Notes under the pieces: model-generated
What the model was told of the DNA's origin: nothing
The model's input: only the letters and a program-made list of their open reading frames with translations
The model's database searches: none
Assembly (NCBI GenBank): GCA_009694295.1
Contig: SHVJ01000009.1
Coordinates: 1-38,567, forward strand
DNA length: 38,567 nt
Source of the DNA: Acidimicrobiia bacterium
GTDB taxonomy: Bacteria > Actinomycetota > Acidimicrobiia > IMCC26256 > PALSA-555
Reading direction: 5' to 3'
Shown here: in pieces, positions 1 to 7,595 of the stretch
Layout: every line of letters starts with the position of its first letter
Position numbering within the stretch: the stretch's first letter is position 1
Program-made: the position numbers and the translations under genes

Positions 1-1115
1 TCGACTGCACGCAACTGCGTACCGACGGTGAGCAGCAACCCGTACGCGAGGACGAGCCAGCCGAACATGCGCACGGCCCAACGCGGGTCGCGACGAAAGA
101 GGCGGTCGCCGTATCGGCCCGCGATTGGGATGAGGACCAGTGCCGGCAGGAAGGTGAGCGAGAGCACCCACCCTCGCTTGTACGCGGAGAACCCGTAGGT
201 CTCGTCGAACAAGAAGCTCAACCGCACGGGAACGCTCACGAGCGCGAAGCCGAGCAGCCCGATGCCGACGACGAGATAGCGAAATGTCTTGACCTTCTTG
301 AGCCGCGCGCTCGCCGCGCTCAGCCGCACCGGCGCCTCATGGGACGAGTCGAGCAGTCGGCCGAGGATGGCCTCTTGCTCATTACGACCGCGTGCGGGCT
401 CGCGCAGCGCGAACAGCGCGATCGCCACGAACAGCGCGGGCAATGCGGCGGCCACCATCGCCCAACGCCAGCCTTCGAGCCCGCCGGCCCACCCAGCGAC
501 CGCGCCGACGAAGAAGGGTCCGATGAAAAGACCCAGCGGGCGGCCGAGGCTCTCCATTGCGAACATCCGAGCTCGAACACCGATCGGGTACTGGTCGGCG
601 ATCAGCGACGGCGTGATCGGGATGCGCGCCGACGCGCCGAATCCGGCACCCGCGCGCACGAGCCCCATCTGGAAACCGCTGGCGACGCCGGCAGTGAGAA
701 GCATGAATGCCGCCCACACCGTCGTCGCCCCCGCGAGTATGCGCGTGCGGCGGTACCGGTCGGCGAGCCACGCGAACGGCAGCGTGGCCACCACGAGCAC
801 GATGCCGCCAAGCGACGTGAGCGCTTGGAGGGTCGTCTTGCTCACACCCAAGGTCCGCTGGATGTCGGGCGCGAGGACCTGGAGCGCGACTTGGTCAAAG
901 GTCTCGATGATGCTGACGAGCAGCAGCGCGACGATCGTGGCGATGCCGCCCGCGCGCAGGCCGTCTCGAAACGGTGTCACATCTCCGCCGACACCAGGGA
1001 GCAGATCGTCCGGCAGCAGCTCGCCGGCCTCCGCCGCGGCCTGTGCCGCTCTCCTCGCTTCCTCTTCGGCAACGACGATCGCGGTCAGCGCTACGGCCTT
1101 GCTCATCTCCGCCAT
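1..1115 (-). CDS. MFS transporter, 3' end cut by the window edge
   Basis: About 371 residues are visible, read on the minus strand from an ATG at 1115 (product begins MAEMSKAVAL). After a roughly 50-residue hydrophilic N-terminus come alternating hydrophobic segments. The loop reading LADRYRRTR, followed by an entry into the next helix, is the typical cytoplasmic loop 2-3 signature (GxxxDRxxRR-like) of the major facilitator superfamily. A segment reading SLGRPLGLFIGPFFVGAVAGWAGG and a long central loop (REPARGRNEQE) fit the middle of a 12-helix carrier. It is an inner-membrane secondary transporter; the substrate is unknown, and sugar-phosphate/drug-type families are equally possible. The gene diverges from the substrate-binding protein at 1225, so both may share the 1116-1224 control region. 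The C-terminal helices lie outside the window. Confidence 0.85.
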   Translation of the reverse strand, partial: MAEMSKAVALTAIVVAEEEARRAAQAAAEAGELLPDDLLPGVGGDVTPFRDGLRAGGIATIVALLLVSIIETFDQVALQVLAPDIQRTLGVSKTTLQALTSLGGIVLVVATLPFAWLADRYRRTRILAGATTVWAAFMLLTAGVASGFQMGLVRAGAGFGASARIPITPSLIADQYPIGVRARMFAMESLGRPLGLFIGPFFVGAVAGWAGGLEGWRWAMVAAALPALFVAIALFALREPARGRNEQEAILGRLLDSSHEAPVRLSAASARLKKVKTFRYLVVGIGLLGFALVSVPVRLSFLFDETYGFSAYKRGWVLSLTFLPALVLIPIAGRYGDRLFRRDPRWAVRMFGWLVLAYGLLLTVGTQLRAV

Positions 1116-1160
1116 CGATCGCCCCCCGGGGCATGAGCCTGCCCGACCGCCCCTTGCAGG

Positions 1161-1181
1161 GTGTAATCATGCATTATGTTC
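1161..1181. promoter_or_regulatory. Possible operator/promoter between the MFS and binding-protein genes
   Basis: The AT-rich patch GTGTAATCATGCATTATGTTC stands out in GC-rich surroundings. It contains TAAT-N5-ATTA, and its left arm matches the palindrome at 7554-7571 (GTATAAT) at 6 of 7 positions, but with a 5-nt rather than 4-nt spacer. A TTGCAG (-35-like) sits at 1154-1159 and TATGTT (-10-like) at 1175-1180, a short 15-nt spacing. It could be the promoter of the gene at 1225, an operator for both divergent genes, or chance. Confidence 0.3.
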
Positions 1182-1224
1182 CTGGACAGTCGCTGCTGAC
1201 CAGCAACGAGCAAGGGGGGAACAG

Positions 1225-2628
1225 GTGCGCAAGCCATTTGCAGTATTGACGATCGTCGCGATGATCGCGCTCACGCTCGCGACTACGTCGGGTGCCGCGG
1301 TATCCAGCGGTCAAGTGCCAGGAATCACCGACAAGGAGATCCTCGTCGTTGCACTCGTCGCGGACCTCGACGGCCTGCGCAGCAAGGGCATCGACCTGCC
1401 CGAGAAGCTGACCACTGACAACCTCCTGCGGAGGTGGCAGGGATACGCCGACGCCTACGGCAAGATCAACGGCCGACGCGTCGTGATCGAGCCGGCGGTC
1501 TGGGATCCGCTGGACGCGACCACGTTCGACGACGCGTGCACGCAGGCCACACAGGATCAGCAGCCCTTCGTCGTCGTGAACGGCAACGGCTACCGCCAGA
1601 GTGCGGCGGCCTGCATCACGGTTGACAACGACACGCCATTCTTCTTCGGTGAGTCGGTCTACCCAGAGCTCCAGGAGGCGTCGGGGAAGAACCTCGTGAG
1701 CCTCGGTGTGCAAGCTGATGTCAACGCCCGGACCACCGCGGAGCTTGTCAAGCAGGCCGACCTCATCGCGCCCACGGCCAAGATCGGCTTGTTGTCGTCC
1801 AACGAACCCGGCATCAAGTCGGTGGGTGACAACCTCGAGAAGGAGCTCGCGAACAGCGACTTCGAAGTTGTCGAGAAGGTCGAGGTCAACACGCTGCAGG
1901 CCGACACGACCGCGATCAACCGCGAGTCTTCAGCTGCGGTCGAGACACTCAAGGCGGCGGGGGCCGACACGGTGCTTGTGCTGATCCCCTTCACGGCCAG
2001 CGTCGGCTTCTACCAGGAATCGACCCGCAGCAACGCCGGCTTCGACGTGTTCATCGTGGATGCGGCGAGCTCACTGTGCACGCAGTTCGGCGCCTCGCGG
2101 ACTCCGGCCGAAGTCGCAGGTGTGCCGTGCATCACCACCTGGGACACGCGTGCAGTTGCCGAGGAAGATGGAGTCAAGGAAGACAGCGAGTTCGAGGCGG
2201 AGTGCCGCGCGACGTTCGACGAGTTCTCGGAACAGGAAAGTCAGCCGGGTGTGCCCACGGGCGACATCGAGGTCAACGGCGTGACGTACACGGAGGATCT
2301 CCCGCCCGCGGAGTGCACCATCATGAGCCTCCTCCTGCCGGCGATCGAGAAGGCAGGTCGGAACGTCACGTGGGACAAGGTCTACGCCAACCTCGCGAAG
2401 ATCAAGAAGTCGCCGGGGGCCTACATGTCGAACGGCCAGGGCGGGTTCGGGAAGAAGAAGGCCTTCTTCGCCACGCAAGTGCACGTGCAGGCCTTGTCGA
2501 TCGCCAACGCGGACACCCCGCAGGACGCAAACGGAGTGACCTTCAACGGTTGCCCGGCGCCGGTGAACTGCTGGGTTCCGATCCTCGTGGATGGCGAGGA
2601 ATGGTTCCCGATCGTGACGAAGCGCTAG
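1225..2628 (+). CDS. ABC transporter substrate-binding protein (branched-chain amino acid/amide type)
   Basis: The start is the GTG at 1225, preceded by AAGGGGGGA at 1212-1220. The 467-residue product opens with a Sec signal peptide (RKP, then FAVLTIVAMIALTLA, then a small-residue cleavage region near residue 25) and lacks a lipobox cysteine, so it is probably secreted or exported rather than lipid-anchored. The mature part begins with GITDKEILVV and contains paired Rossmann-like halves, with a central segment reading KIGLLSSNEPG and VETLKAAGADTVLVL. This fits type I periplasmic-binding (Peripla_BP_6/LivK-like) proteins that feed amide, amino acid or organic acid importers. No permease or ATPase gene follows, so it is an orphan here. 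An open frame continues upstream to 289, but that part is only antisense to the MFS gene. Confidence 0.8.
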   Translation: MRKPFAVLTIVAMIALTLATTSGAAVSSGQVPGITDKEILVVALVADLDGLRSKGIDLPEKLTTDNLLRRWQGYADAYGKINGRRVVIEPAVWDPLDATTFDDACTQATQDQQPFVVVNGNGYRQSAAACITVDNDTPFFFGESVYPELQEASGKNLVSLGVQADVNARTTAELVKQADLIAPTAKIGLLSSNEPGIKSVGDNLEKELANSDFEVVEKVEVNTLQADTTAINRESSAAVETLKAAGADTVLVLIPFTASVGFYQESTRSNAGFDVFIVDAASSLCTQFGASRTPAEVAGVPCITTWDTRAVAEEDGVKEDSEFEAECRATFDEFSEQESQPGVPTGDIEVNGVTYTEDLPPAECTIMSLLLPAIEKAGRNVTWDKVYANLAKIKKSPGAYMSNGQGGFGKKKAFFATQVHVQALSIANADTPQDANGVTFNGCPAPVNCWVPILVDGEEWFPIVTKR

Positions 2629-2635
2629 GGCTTTC

Positions 2636-2663
2636 GGGGGCGTCGGCAATGCCCGGCGCCCCC
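2636..2663 (+). terminator. GC-rich hairpin after the binding-protein gene
   Basis: Seven bases after the stop codon, GGGGGCG (2636-2642) pairs perfectly with CGCCCCC (2657-2663). The stem extends inward by one G-T wobble and three more pairs, leaving a 6-nt loop. There is no T-tract, which is common for actinobacterial hairpin terminators. Confidence 0.55.
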
Positions 2664-3038
2664 AGCGCATCCAGTAGAGAGGATGCCGACCAGAGGTAGT
2701 CCAGCGCCTCGGCCTGGCGCGGTGAGGGCGGCGACATCGCCATTTACCCCCCGGCGGTGACCACCGCCCTCACCGACGCGTCTTCGGCTGGGCGTATCCG
2801 AGCGGCGGGGGCACGCTCGGAAACGGCAAGGTGTTCGGGTACCTCGCCGGTCGCCACGTGGGATCACGCAACAGGCGAGGTGTTTGAACATCGCTATGCG
2901 GCCATCTGGGACGTCCCACAATGCATCCCAGAATCCGCGCGTCCAGGGGTGTCCGACCGCATCCGATGGTGACCACTACGATCGCTTTGACCTGCTGAAA
3001 CGGTCAGTGGGGGATGTCGAAGGATTCGTACTCGCGCG

Positions 3039-3080
3039 CTTACAAGGCAGATGTCGCAAGTTCGAGTCTTGCCGCACCCA
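3039..3080 (+). tRNA. Orphan 3' half of a tRNA-Val(UAC)-like gene (probable att scar)
   Basis: From position 3039 the sequence reads as an anticodon loop CTTACAA (anticodon TAC at 3041-3043), the 3' anticodon strand GGCAG, a 5-nt variable loop, and a perfect T arm (GCAAG stem, TTCGAGT loop, CTTGC stem, 3056-3072). It ends with a 7-nt acceptor strand CGCACCC and discriminator A at 3080. Upstream there is no matching CTGCC, no D arm and no GGGTGCG acceptor partner, so a whole tRNA cannot be folded. An exact break at the anticodon loop is what tyrosine-integrase elements leave when they use a tRNA 3' half as attachment core. Not expected to be functional. Confidence 0.6.
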
Positions 3081-3193
3081 CTGAATCCGCAGTTCAAGAG
3101 GGTGCGGAAAGGAGCGCACGAATTGCACGTCCTTCGCGTCCCATAAAAATCCCATAGGCGGCGGGCGGCGGACCGCTGCCTCCGCGGCAGGGG

Positions 3194-4429
3194 TCATTCC
3201 TCTCGGAGGCCGTAGTGCGCGACGTAATCGGCAAACGTTGCCCGCACGTGGTCCTCATCGAGGCCGACGTCGTCGAACGTGTAGACGTGCGCGCCGTGCA
3301 CGCCTTTGGGCTTGGCGTCTAGGTACGTGGTGATCACCACTTCGTGACCGGCGGGCCATTCGAGCTGGAGCTGGTCGTAGATGAGCCGGAGCGCGGCTAC
3401 GGGGTCCGACATGAGGTCGGTGAAGTGGGTGTCGATGATCCGATCGTTCGGGACGGTTCCGTCAGCGCGTTGTGCGATCACGCGCTCGAGGATCATCTTG
3501 TAGGCCGCTTCCATCCCGCGTCCCTTGGTGGCGATGTCGACGCGATCGCTGCGTATGAAACGCAGTACGGCCAAGATGCTGACGAGCGATGGCATGAACT
3601 TGCACGGGTCGCGGTGGGTGTGAATGACCTGCGCGTCGGGGTACTCGTTGAACAGCGCCGGCAGCATCGAGAGGTGATACGCAGACTTCAGGAGCCATCG
3701 TCGTGGAGATGCACCGTGCTGGAGCGTCTGGAGCATCCGTCGGTGCACTCGGTACCCGCGCCCGATCGTCTCGAGGTGCTCGAGCTGCCACTGCATGAAG
3801 TTCGCCGAGTCGTGCAGCATCGACCAGTAGGGGGCCGCGAAGTCGTATGCCGTCACGTGGATGCATTCGGACGGCAGGTTGCTCGCGAGCTCGTGCATCG
3901 TCATGAACTCGGGGTGGATGTCGGCCCACAGCTCGTTCTCGCACTCTCCCAACTCCATTCGCCGCTCCGTCGACAGCGCGTCGAGGGGATACAGAAGCTC
4001 CCAAGAAAGAGGGGCACGCAGCTGGGGGTCGAGCGCGAGCAGCTCGAAGAGGATCGTGGTGCCGGTGCGTGGCGGGCCAACGACGAACAGCGGCGCCACG
4101 ACGGGCTCAGTTACGACGGCGGAGTCGTTGTCCCAGAGCGGCTGGAGCTGGAGCCACGTAGCGACGGTCCGGAGGATCTCTCCACGGGTCATGACGCGTC
4201 CGAGGACGTGGAGGTCGGCATCGTGGTCGAGCGCAGCGATCGTCTGGCGGTAGGACTCTTCCCAACCCGGCCAGTCGGCTTCGCCCAGGTCGTCGAGGTC
4301 GGTCATCGCCCGGGCAAGACCGAGCATCTCATCGGCGTCCAAGCTGACGATCCGGCTCGGGTCGCCGACCACGTCGCCGAAGAGGTTCAGTCGTCGAACC
4401 AGTTGGGGGTGTTCCAGCCGATGGCTCAT
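3194..4429 (-). CDS. Sulfotransferase family protein
   Basis: The 411-residue product starts at ATG 4429. A 5'-phosphosulfate-binding P-loop, VVGPPRTGTTIL, lies at about residues 116-127. The region around residue 275 reads QVIHTHRDPCKFMPSLVS, the 3'-phosphate-binding motif (R...S) of PAPS-dependent sulfotransferases. A roughly 100-residue N-terminal helical extension precedes the P-loop, as in the Sulfotransfer_3-type proteins common in actinobacteria. It would transfer sulfate from PAPS to a hydroxyl of a lipid or small molecule in the cytoplasm; the acceptor is unknown. It is monocistronic and diverges from the BKACE gene at 4493 across a 63-bp spacer. A second, unrelated-looking sulfotransferase lies at 22014-22982. 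Confidence 0.85.
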   Translation of the reverse strand: MSHRLEHPQLVRRLNLFGDVVGDPSRIVSLDADEMLGLARAMTDLDDLGEADWPGWEESYRQTIAALDHDADLHVLGRVMTRGEILRTVATWLQLQPLWDNDSAVVTEPVVAPLFVVGPPRTGTTILFELLALDPQLRAPLSWELLYPLDALSTERRMELGECENELWADIHPEFMTMHELASNLPSECIHVTAYDFAAPYWSMLHDSANFMQWQLEHLETIGRGYRVHRRMLQTLQHGASPRRWLLKSAYHLSMLPALFNEYPDAQVIHTHRDPCKFMPSLVSILAVLRFIRSDRVDIATKGRGMEAAYKMILERVIAQRADGTVPNDRIIDTHFTDLMSDPVAALRLIYDQLQLEWPAGHEVVITTYLDAKPKGVHGAHVYTFDDVGLDEDHVRATFADYVAHYGLREE

Positions 4430-4492
4430 TCGCAGATCGCTGCTCCCAGAACGCTCTTCTATAGTCCCGTTGAGGTACTAGCGCCAATATAG
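4430..4492. promoter_or_regulatory. Divergent promoter region, sulfotransferase / BKACE operon
   Basis: This 63-bp spacer is the only room for promoters of both divergent units. It holds -10-like elements CTATAGT (around 4459-4465) and CAATATAG (around 4485-4492), which stand out from the GC-rich flanks. The second lies immediately against the GTG at 4493, so an alternative downstream GTG start for that gene remains possible. No clear palindrome was seen. Confidence 0.35.
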
Positions 4493-5404
4493 GTGCGTGA
4501 CCGGGGGGTGGGTGTGGAGCGCGACGCGGTCGTCATCGAGGTGGGGCTCAACGAGGCGGTGATGCGCGCGCAGGCGTCGCATGTCGCGTACACACCCGCG
4601 GAATGCGCCGCCGACGCGATGTCGTGTGCCGGCGCCGGTGCCGCGCTCGTCCATTGGCATGCACGGGATCCGAAGACCGGCATGCAGCGCCTCTCGGATA
4701 CCGCGTTGTACGCCGAGGCGTTAGACGGTATGAGCGCCGCCGATGTTCTCGCATACCCGACGTACCCGGTCGACGTCGACACGCTCGACGAGCGATTGGG
4801 GCATTGCTTCGATCTGGTCGGCAGTCACGGCCTCGAGCTCGTTCCGGTTGACCTTGGGTCGGTGAGCACGGTGGTGTGGGACGGGGCGACGCGGTCGTTC
4901 CCGTTTCCAGCCATCGAACCGGGCGTTGTCGCGAACCCTTTGGCGTTCACCCTCGCGGCGCTCGAGCGGACCCGCGACCTCGGCGTGTCCCCAACGTTTG
5001 GCGTCTTCGATCTTGGTGGCACGCGGACCCTCGCATTGCTCATCGAGGCCGGGCTGGTGCGTGAGCCCGTGATGTTGAAGGTCTTCCTTTCGGAGTCGTG
5101 GGCAGTTGGTCCGTTCCCAACCACGGCCGCGCTCGACTTCCACCTCTCACAGCTCCCCGATGGGCTTGACCTCGAGTGGCTGGCGGTGCCGTACTCGATC
5201 GGCGATCCAGTGCTCATCGAGACGCTCTGTCGTCACGCGATCGAGCGCGGTGGTGGAGTCCGCGTGGGCATCGGCGACAACCCGGCGGCAGACCCCGATG
5301 CGACGAACGCGGTATGGGTGGAGCGAGCGGTGGGTTGGGCGGAGGCTGCCGGTCGACCGATCGCCACCGCCGCCGACGTCCGCCGCCGTCTCTCGCTTCG
5401 ATGA
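4493..5404 (+). CDS. BKACE-family (DUF849) beta-keto acid cleavage enzyme homologue
   Basis: The 303-residue product is the length of BKACE proteins, zinc TIM-barrel enzymes that split beta-keto acids with acetyl-CoA as co-substrate (Kce is the reference member). The zinc motif HxH is visible as V-H54-W-H56-A-R-D, after a start of VIEVGLNEAVMR and a TPAECAADAMSCAGAGAALVHWHARD block. Near the end VRVGIGDN (residues about 256-263) corresponds to the family's VRVGLEDN, so the Glu expected as third zinc ligand is Gly261 here, while the next Asp is kept. The start is GTG 4493; a GTG at 4514 would also leave the domain whole. The stop overlaps the ATG of the acyl-CoA synthetase, so the two are translationally coupled. 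Confidence 0.78.
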   Translation: MRDRGVGVERDAVVIEVGLNEAVMRAQASHVAYTPAECAADAMSCAGAGAALVHWHARDPKTGMQRLSDTALYAEALDGMSAADVLAYPTYPVDVDTLDERLGHCFDLVGSHGLELVPVDLGSVSTVVWDGATRSFPFPAIEPGVVANPLAFTLAALERTRDLGVSPTFGVFDLGGTRTLALLIEAGLVREPVMLKVFLSESWAVGPFPTTAALDFHLSQLPDGLDLEWLAVPYSIGDPVLIETLCRHAIERGGGVRVGIGDNPAADPDATNAVWVERAVGWAEAAGRPIATAADVRRRLSLR

Positions 5405-7080
5405 CCCGAGAGGCCGAGTCAGCGGCGCCCGCGTGGCCCCTGCGTCCAACGCTCCCTGAGCTGCGGACGCAGTACCTCGCGGCGGGCCTGTGGAACGACG
5501 ACACGCTCGCCGGCTTTGTGAACAAGGCGAGCGCGGCGGCACCCGACCTCGGATTTCGCATCTGGTCGAAGGACCGACCCGTCAAGACCACGGTGCGGGC
5601 CATCTGGGATCGCGCGCTGCGGTTCGCCCGCGGCCTCGAGGGGCAGGGCGTGCGACCAGGCGACGTCGTAGCGCTCCAGCTTCCGAACTGCGCCGAGGCG
5701 GCGGTCACGTTCTGGGGCGCGAGCGCGGCCGGTGCGGTCGTGGTCCCGGTCGTCCACTTCTACGGTCCGAAGGAGTTGGAATACATCCTGCGCGAGAGCC
5801 GGGCGCGGGTGTTGATCACCGCGGATCGCTACGGTCACCTCGACTACCTGGCCGGACTCGCCGACCTCCGCCCGCGTCTCCTCGATCTCGAGACCGTGAT
5901 CGTGTGGTCGAGCGACCCGGACTCGTCCGGCGCGCCGGGGTCTGGTTCGGGCCTTGTCGCCTTCGGCGACCTGGCGAGCGCCGATCCCCTCACCGAACCG
6001 GTACCGCTTGATCCCGATACGCCGTCGGTGGTCGCGTACACGTCGGGCACGACCGCGGATCCCAAAGGCGTCATCCACACTCATCGCAGCCTGATGGGCG
6101 AGGTTCGCCAGCTCGCGGAGATGCAACGACCCGACGATCTCCCGGGGCTGATCGGTGCGCCGATCGCGCACGCGATCGGCATGCTCGGGGGCTTGCTCGT
6201 GCCGCTGCACCGCGGTCGGGACGTGCACCTCACCGACGCGTGGGATCCCGCCGCCGTCCTCGCCGCGATGCTCGACGCGGGGATCAGCGCGGGGAGCGGG
6301 GCCACGGTGTTCCTCACCAGCCTGCTCGACCATCCCGACTTCACCCCGGCGCACGCCGCGCTCATGCGCGGGATCGGGCTGGGTGGCGCGCCCGTCCCGA
6401 CTGCGGTCGTGGAGCGCGCCGAGACCCTGGGTATCTCGGTCACTCGCTCCTATGGTTCGACCGAGCATCCGTCGACGACCGGCAGCGACCCGTCGGCGCC
6501 CGTGGAACGGCGCAAGCGCACCGACGGTCGCGCGCTCGGTGGCGTCGAGGTCCGCATCGTCGACGAGGCCGGCCGCGACGTCGCCCACGGTGAGGCCGGC
6601 GAGATTCTGAGTCGTGGCCCCGATCTGTGTGCCGGCTACGCCAATGCCGCTCTCACCGCGGACACGTTCGACCGCGACGGCTGGTACGCGAGCGGCGACA
6701 TCGGGATCCTCGAAGCCGACGGCTTCCTGACGATCACCGACCGCAAGAAGGACATCATCATCCGCGGTGGCGTGAACGTGAGCGCCGCCGAGATCGAGGA
6801 GCTCTTGGTCCGCATCGAGGGCGTCGCCGAAGTCGCAGTGGTCGCCGCCCCCGACGCCCGCCTCGGCGAGCACGGCGCAGCGTTCCTGCGCCTGCGGTCG
6901 GGTGCGAGCGCGCCCGACCTGGCCGCGATCCGCGAGCACCTCGAAGGCGCTGGGCTCGCGCGACCGAAGTGGCCCGAGGAGGTCCACGTGGTCGACGAGT
7001 TCCCGCGTACGCCCTCGGGGAAGATCAAGAAGTTCGTGTTGCGCCAGGGACTGCGGGATGCGCAGGAGGTGTCGGAGTGA
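5401..7080 (+). CDS. Acyl-CoA synthetase (AMP-forming, ANL superfamily)
   Basis: ATG 5401 overlaps the preceding stop and gives 559 residues, the normal size of the family. The ATP-binding A3 motif YTSGTTADPKG is near residue 213, and the acyl/adenylate motif YGSTEHP is near 353. The hinge region GWYASGDIGILEADGFLTITDRKKDIIIRGG lies near 427-457, and the catalytic C-terminal lysine motif PRTPSGKIKK is near 538-547. It activates a carboxylic acid to its CoA thioester in the cytoplasm. The sequence is closer in style to cyclohexanecarboxylate/fatty-acid CoA ligases than to acetyl-CoA synthetase, but the substrate is not readable. Coupling to the BKACE and PPOX genes suggests one pathway. Confidence 0.9.
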   Translation: MTREAESAAPAWPLRPTLPELRTQYLAAGLWNDDTLAGFVNKASAAAPDLGFRIWSKDRPVKTTVRAIWDRALRFARGLEGQGVRPGDVVALQLPNCAEAAVTFWGASAAGAVVVPVVHFYGPKELEYILRESRARVLITADRYGHLDYLAGLADLRPRLLDLETVIVWSSDPDSSGAPGSGSGLVAFGDLASADPLTEPVPLDPDTPSVVAYTSGTTADPKGVIHTHRSLMGEVRQLAEMQRPDDLPGLIGAPIAHAIGMLGGLLVPLHRGRDVHLTDAWDPAAVLAAMLDAGISAGSGATVFLTSLLDHPDFTPAHAALMRGIGLGGAPVPTAVVERAETLGISVTRSYGSTEHPSTTGSDPSAPVERRKRTDGRALGGVEVRIVDEAGRDVAHGEAGEILSRGPDLCAGYANAALTADTFDRDGWYASGDIGILEADGFLTITDRKKDIIIRGGVNVSAAEIEELLVRIEGVAEVAVVAAPDARLGEHGAAFLRLRSGASAPDLAAIREHLEGAGLARPKWPEEVHVVDEFPRTPSGKIKKFVLRQGLRDAQEVSE

Positions 7081-7559
7081 GCATTCGGTTGAGTCGCGAC
7101 GAAGCCTGGGCGGTCCTCGCTGAGTCGCACACGGGGATCTTCACCTCACTGCGGGCCGACGGGATGCCGATCGCGCTGCCCGTCTGGTTCGTTGCGCTCG
7201 ATGAACGGATCTACGTCGATGCGGTGACGCGGACCAAGAAGGTCGCGCGCATCCGGCGCGACCCGCGTGTGTCGTTCCTCGTGGAATCAGGCGAGCGTTG
7301 GGTCGACCTGCGTGGCGTGCACCTCACTGGGCGCGCCGCGGTGCTCGCCGATCCGGATGTTCAAGCGCGTGCGTACGAGCTGATGGGGGCCAAATACGCC
7401 GGATTTGCCGGCGACCGCCCCGCGATGCCCGAGGAGACCCGCGCCCACTACGAAGCCGAGCACCTCATGATCGAGATGGTGCCCGACGAGCGGATCCTGA
7501 GCTTCGAGAACGCCCGGATACCGCTGGCGGGGGCCGATGCGCCACCGGCTGATGTATAA
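7077..7559 (+). CDS. Pyridoxamine 5'-phosphate oxidase-fold flavoprotein (PPOX class, possibly F420-dependent)
   Basis: The start is GTG 7077, overlapping the synthetase stop (GTGA), with AGGAGGT at 7064-7070. The 160-residue split-barrel protein opens with the pattern AVLAESHTGIFTSLRADGMPIALPVWFV and continues with a strand reading RIYVDAVTRTKKVARIRRDPRVSFLVE. These are hallmarks of the actinobacterial FMN/F420-binding PPOX group (FDOR-B-like). Such proteins reduce or oxidise small ligands, or bind flavin or heme. The role here is unknown; being third gene of the BKACE/CoA-ligase operon suggests a redox step on the same substrate. Its stop codon lies inside the palindrome at 7554-7571. Confidence 0.8.
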   Translation: MSIRLSRDEAWAVLAESHTGIFTSLRADGMPIALPVWFVALDERIYVDAVTRTKKVARIRRDPRVSFLVESGERWVDLRGVHLTGRAAVLADPDVQARAYELMGAKYAGFAGDRPAMPEETRAHYEAEHLMIEMVPDERILSFENARIPLAGADAPPADV

Positions 7560-7571
7560 TCATCATTATAC
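7554..7571. promoter_or_regulatory. 18-bp palindromic operator over a consensus -10 (GTATAAT-N4-ATTATAC)
   Basis: GTATAATCATCATTATAC has perfect 7-bp arms around CATC. It contains the consensus -10 hexamer TATAAT (7555-7560) and a second TATACT overlapping its right end, 25 bp before the GTG of the LLM gene. A protein bound here would block the core promoter. Another copy, matching at 15 of 18 positions, sits before the acyl-CoA dehydrogenase at 19745 with nearly the same spacing. The size and symmetry fit a TetR-family operator. Confidence 0.65.
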
Positions 7572-7595
7572 TTAAAGATCGACGAGGGAGATGTC

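Larger units (their letters stand above)
2629..3193. other. Gene-free 565-bp stretch holding a tRNA scar
   Basis: No credible protein gene is present: the short open frames on both strands lack ribosome sites and recognisable motifs. The stretch contains the hairpin at 2636-2663, a perfect 12-bp palindrome TGGGACGTCCCA at 2907-2918, and the orphan tRNA 3' half at 3039-3080. An AT-rich string with two CCCATA repeats (about 3140-3160) lies just beyond the tRNA piece. The content fits a degraded boundary of an integrated element better than a normal intergenic spacer. Confidence 0.6.

Noticed and set aside
289-1224. Long open frame on the plus strand joined to the substrate-binding protein
   Set aside because: It runs antisense to the MFS gene and has an Arg/Ala/Ser-rich composition without motifs; the real start is the GTG at 1225 with a good ribosome site and signal peptide.
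2976-3197. Short frames over the tRNA scar with text such as WVRQDSNLRHLPC and GCGKTRTCDIC
   Set aside because: These are translations of a tRNA antisense strand, a common false protein call; they support the tRNA reading rather than a gene.
3344-4492. 382-codon open frame on the plus strand
   Set aside because: Fully antisense to the sulfotransferase; His/Arg/Val-rich shadow frame of high-GC DNA with no recognisable domain.
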